NCBI RefSeq assembly: GCF_001643375.1
Contig: NZ_LSHB01000025.1
Span: 36,677-100,676 of the forward strand
Direction: 5' to 3'
DNA from: Chryseobacterium sp. FP211-J200
Lineage (GTDB): Bacteria; Bacteroidota; Bacteroidia; Flavobacteriales; Weeksellaceae
DNA: 64,000 bases
Shown here: piece by piece, positions 63,765-64,000 of the stretch
How positions within the stretch are numbered: position 1 is the stretch's first letter
Layout: each line of letters begins with the position of its first letter
Notes under the pieces: model-generated
The model's input: only the letters and a program-made list of their open reading frames with translations
Told to the model about the DNA's origin: nothing
Database searches by the model: none
Made by a program: the position numbers and the translations under genes

Positions 63765-63814
63765 TATTTTTAATTTTATTTTTAAAGAAGTGCAAATTTA
63801 CAATATTTTTTTGT

Positions 63815-63957
63815 TACATTTGCTCTCGGAAATTCTTTTCTGGGAAAAGATATTTTTTGGCACACAGTTTGCTACTTAATATTCGATTCTCATGTTTAAT
63901 TTGAGTTTTCATGGTTATTAGTTTTTACCCTGCTTCGGCAGGGTTTTTTGTTTTTGT
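63815..63957 (+). ncRNA. Short transcription unit: promoter box, nine-codon ORF, terminator
   Basis: A TACATTTG box (63815-63822) fits the -7 element. An ATG at 63892 opens a nine-codon frame (MFNLSFHGY, TAG at 63919-63921). CCCTGC-TTCG-GCAGGG (63928-63943) with six T is a strong terminator just 6 bases after that stop. This is the layout of a leader peptide with attenuator, or of a small RNA. The gene that would follow lies outside the window. Confidence 0.4.
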
Positions 63958-64000
63958 ACCTCAATATTTTGAAATAAAAAAACGGATCAAGATCAAAACC

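Noticed and set aside
1..64000. CRISPR arrays, tRNA or rRNA genes, integrases
   Set aside because: No regularly spaced repeats, no tRNA-like cloverleaf sequence and no integrase or transposase frame were found by eye. The 90-base tandem repeat has only two units and no spacers.

Overview
The window is AT-rich DNA from a member of the Bacteroidota, most likely a flavobacterium of the Chryseobacterium/Epilithonimonas kind (Weeksellaceae). The signs are SusC/SusD pairs, a type IX secretion sorting domain, a TssD tube protein of the Bacteroidota type VI secretion class, many lipoproteins with a short lipobox, promoters of the TAnnTTTG type, and few Shine-Dalgarno sequences.

Layout. (1) About 1-18 kb, all on the minus strand, is a nitrogen-oxide and molybdenum island. 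It holds a nitric-oxide damage repair protein (RIC, cut by the window edge), a copper nitrite reductase NirK with a SCO protein, a cytochrome c and an FGE-like lipoprotein, an Rrf2 regulator and a DUF438 hemerythrin/PAS protein. A nearly complete molybdopterin pathway follows (moaA, moaCB fusion, moaD, moaE, moeB-rhodanese, moeA, mobA, a ModE-like regulator). The last part is a five-gene nitrate reductase-like complex: Mo subunit, four-cluster FeS subunit, Rieske protein, cytochrome b and small membrane protein. A shared palindrome with a six-base spacer lies before RIC, nirK, rrf2, DUF438 and the nitrate reductase operon, so I infer one nitrosative/nitrate regulon. (2) About 18-26 kb is a decaying antibacterial effector locus: a PAAR-like DUF4280 protein (frameshifted), a large lysozyme-like/M23 peptidoglycan hydrolase, candidate immunity lipoproteins, and broken amidase and effector remnants. 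(3) 26.4-40.8 kb is a fructan utilization locus: PfkB-type kinase, a GH32 remnant, SusD, SusC, GH32, a sugar porter, a hybrid two-component regulator with a periplasmic sugar-binding domain, and a frameshifted DUF4960 secreted protein. (4) 41-44.4 kb holds a truncated AraC-type regulator, small lipoproteins and an orphan TssD. (5) 44.6-48.3 kb is the oxidative pentose phosphate operon (gnd-zwf-pgl). (6) 48.7-64 kb is mixed housekeeping: Crp-type regulator, two SDR proteins, a histone-like protein, a photolyase, an AAA/VWA chelatase-like pair, a GH92 gene with a nonsense codon, SixA-type phosphatase, DUF4294, M42 peptidase, rpe, a frameshifted methyltransferase and ndk.

The most interesting signals lie outside the genes: the palindromic operator family of region 1, a second palindrome shared by the TssD and DUF4280 promoters at nearly the same distance from the start codon, TGTWACR boxes around the fructan locus, and an intergenic repeat family that always sits just after a stop codon in the same orientation. 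The window also has many broken genes. Several keep both ends but have lost the middle, and four carry an apparent single missing base in a short homopolymer. The latter must first be cleared of sequencing error.
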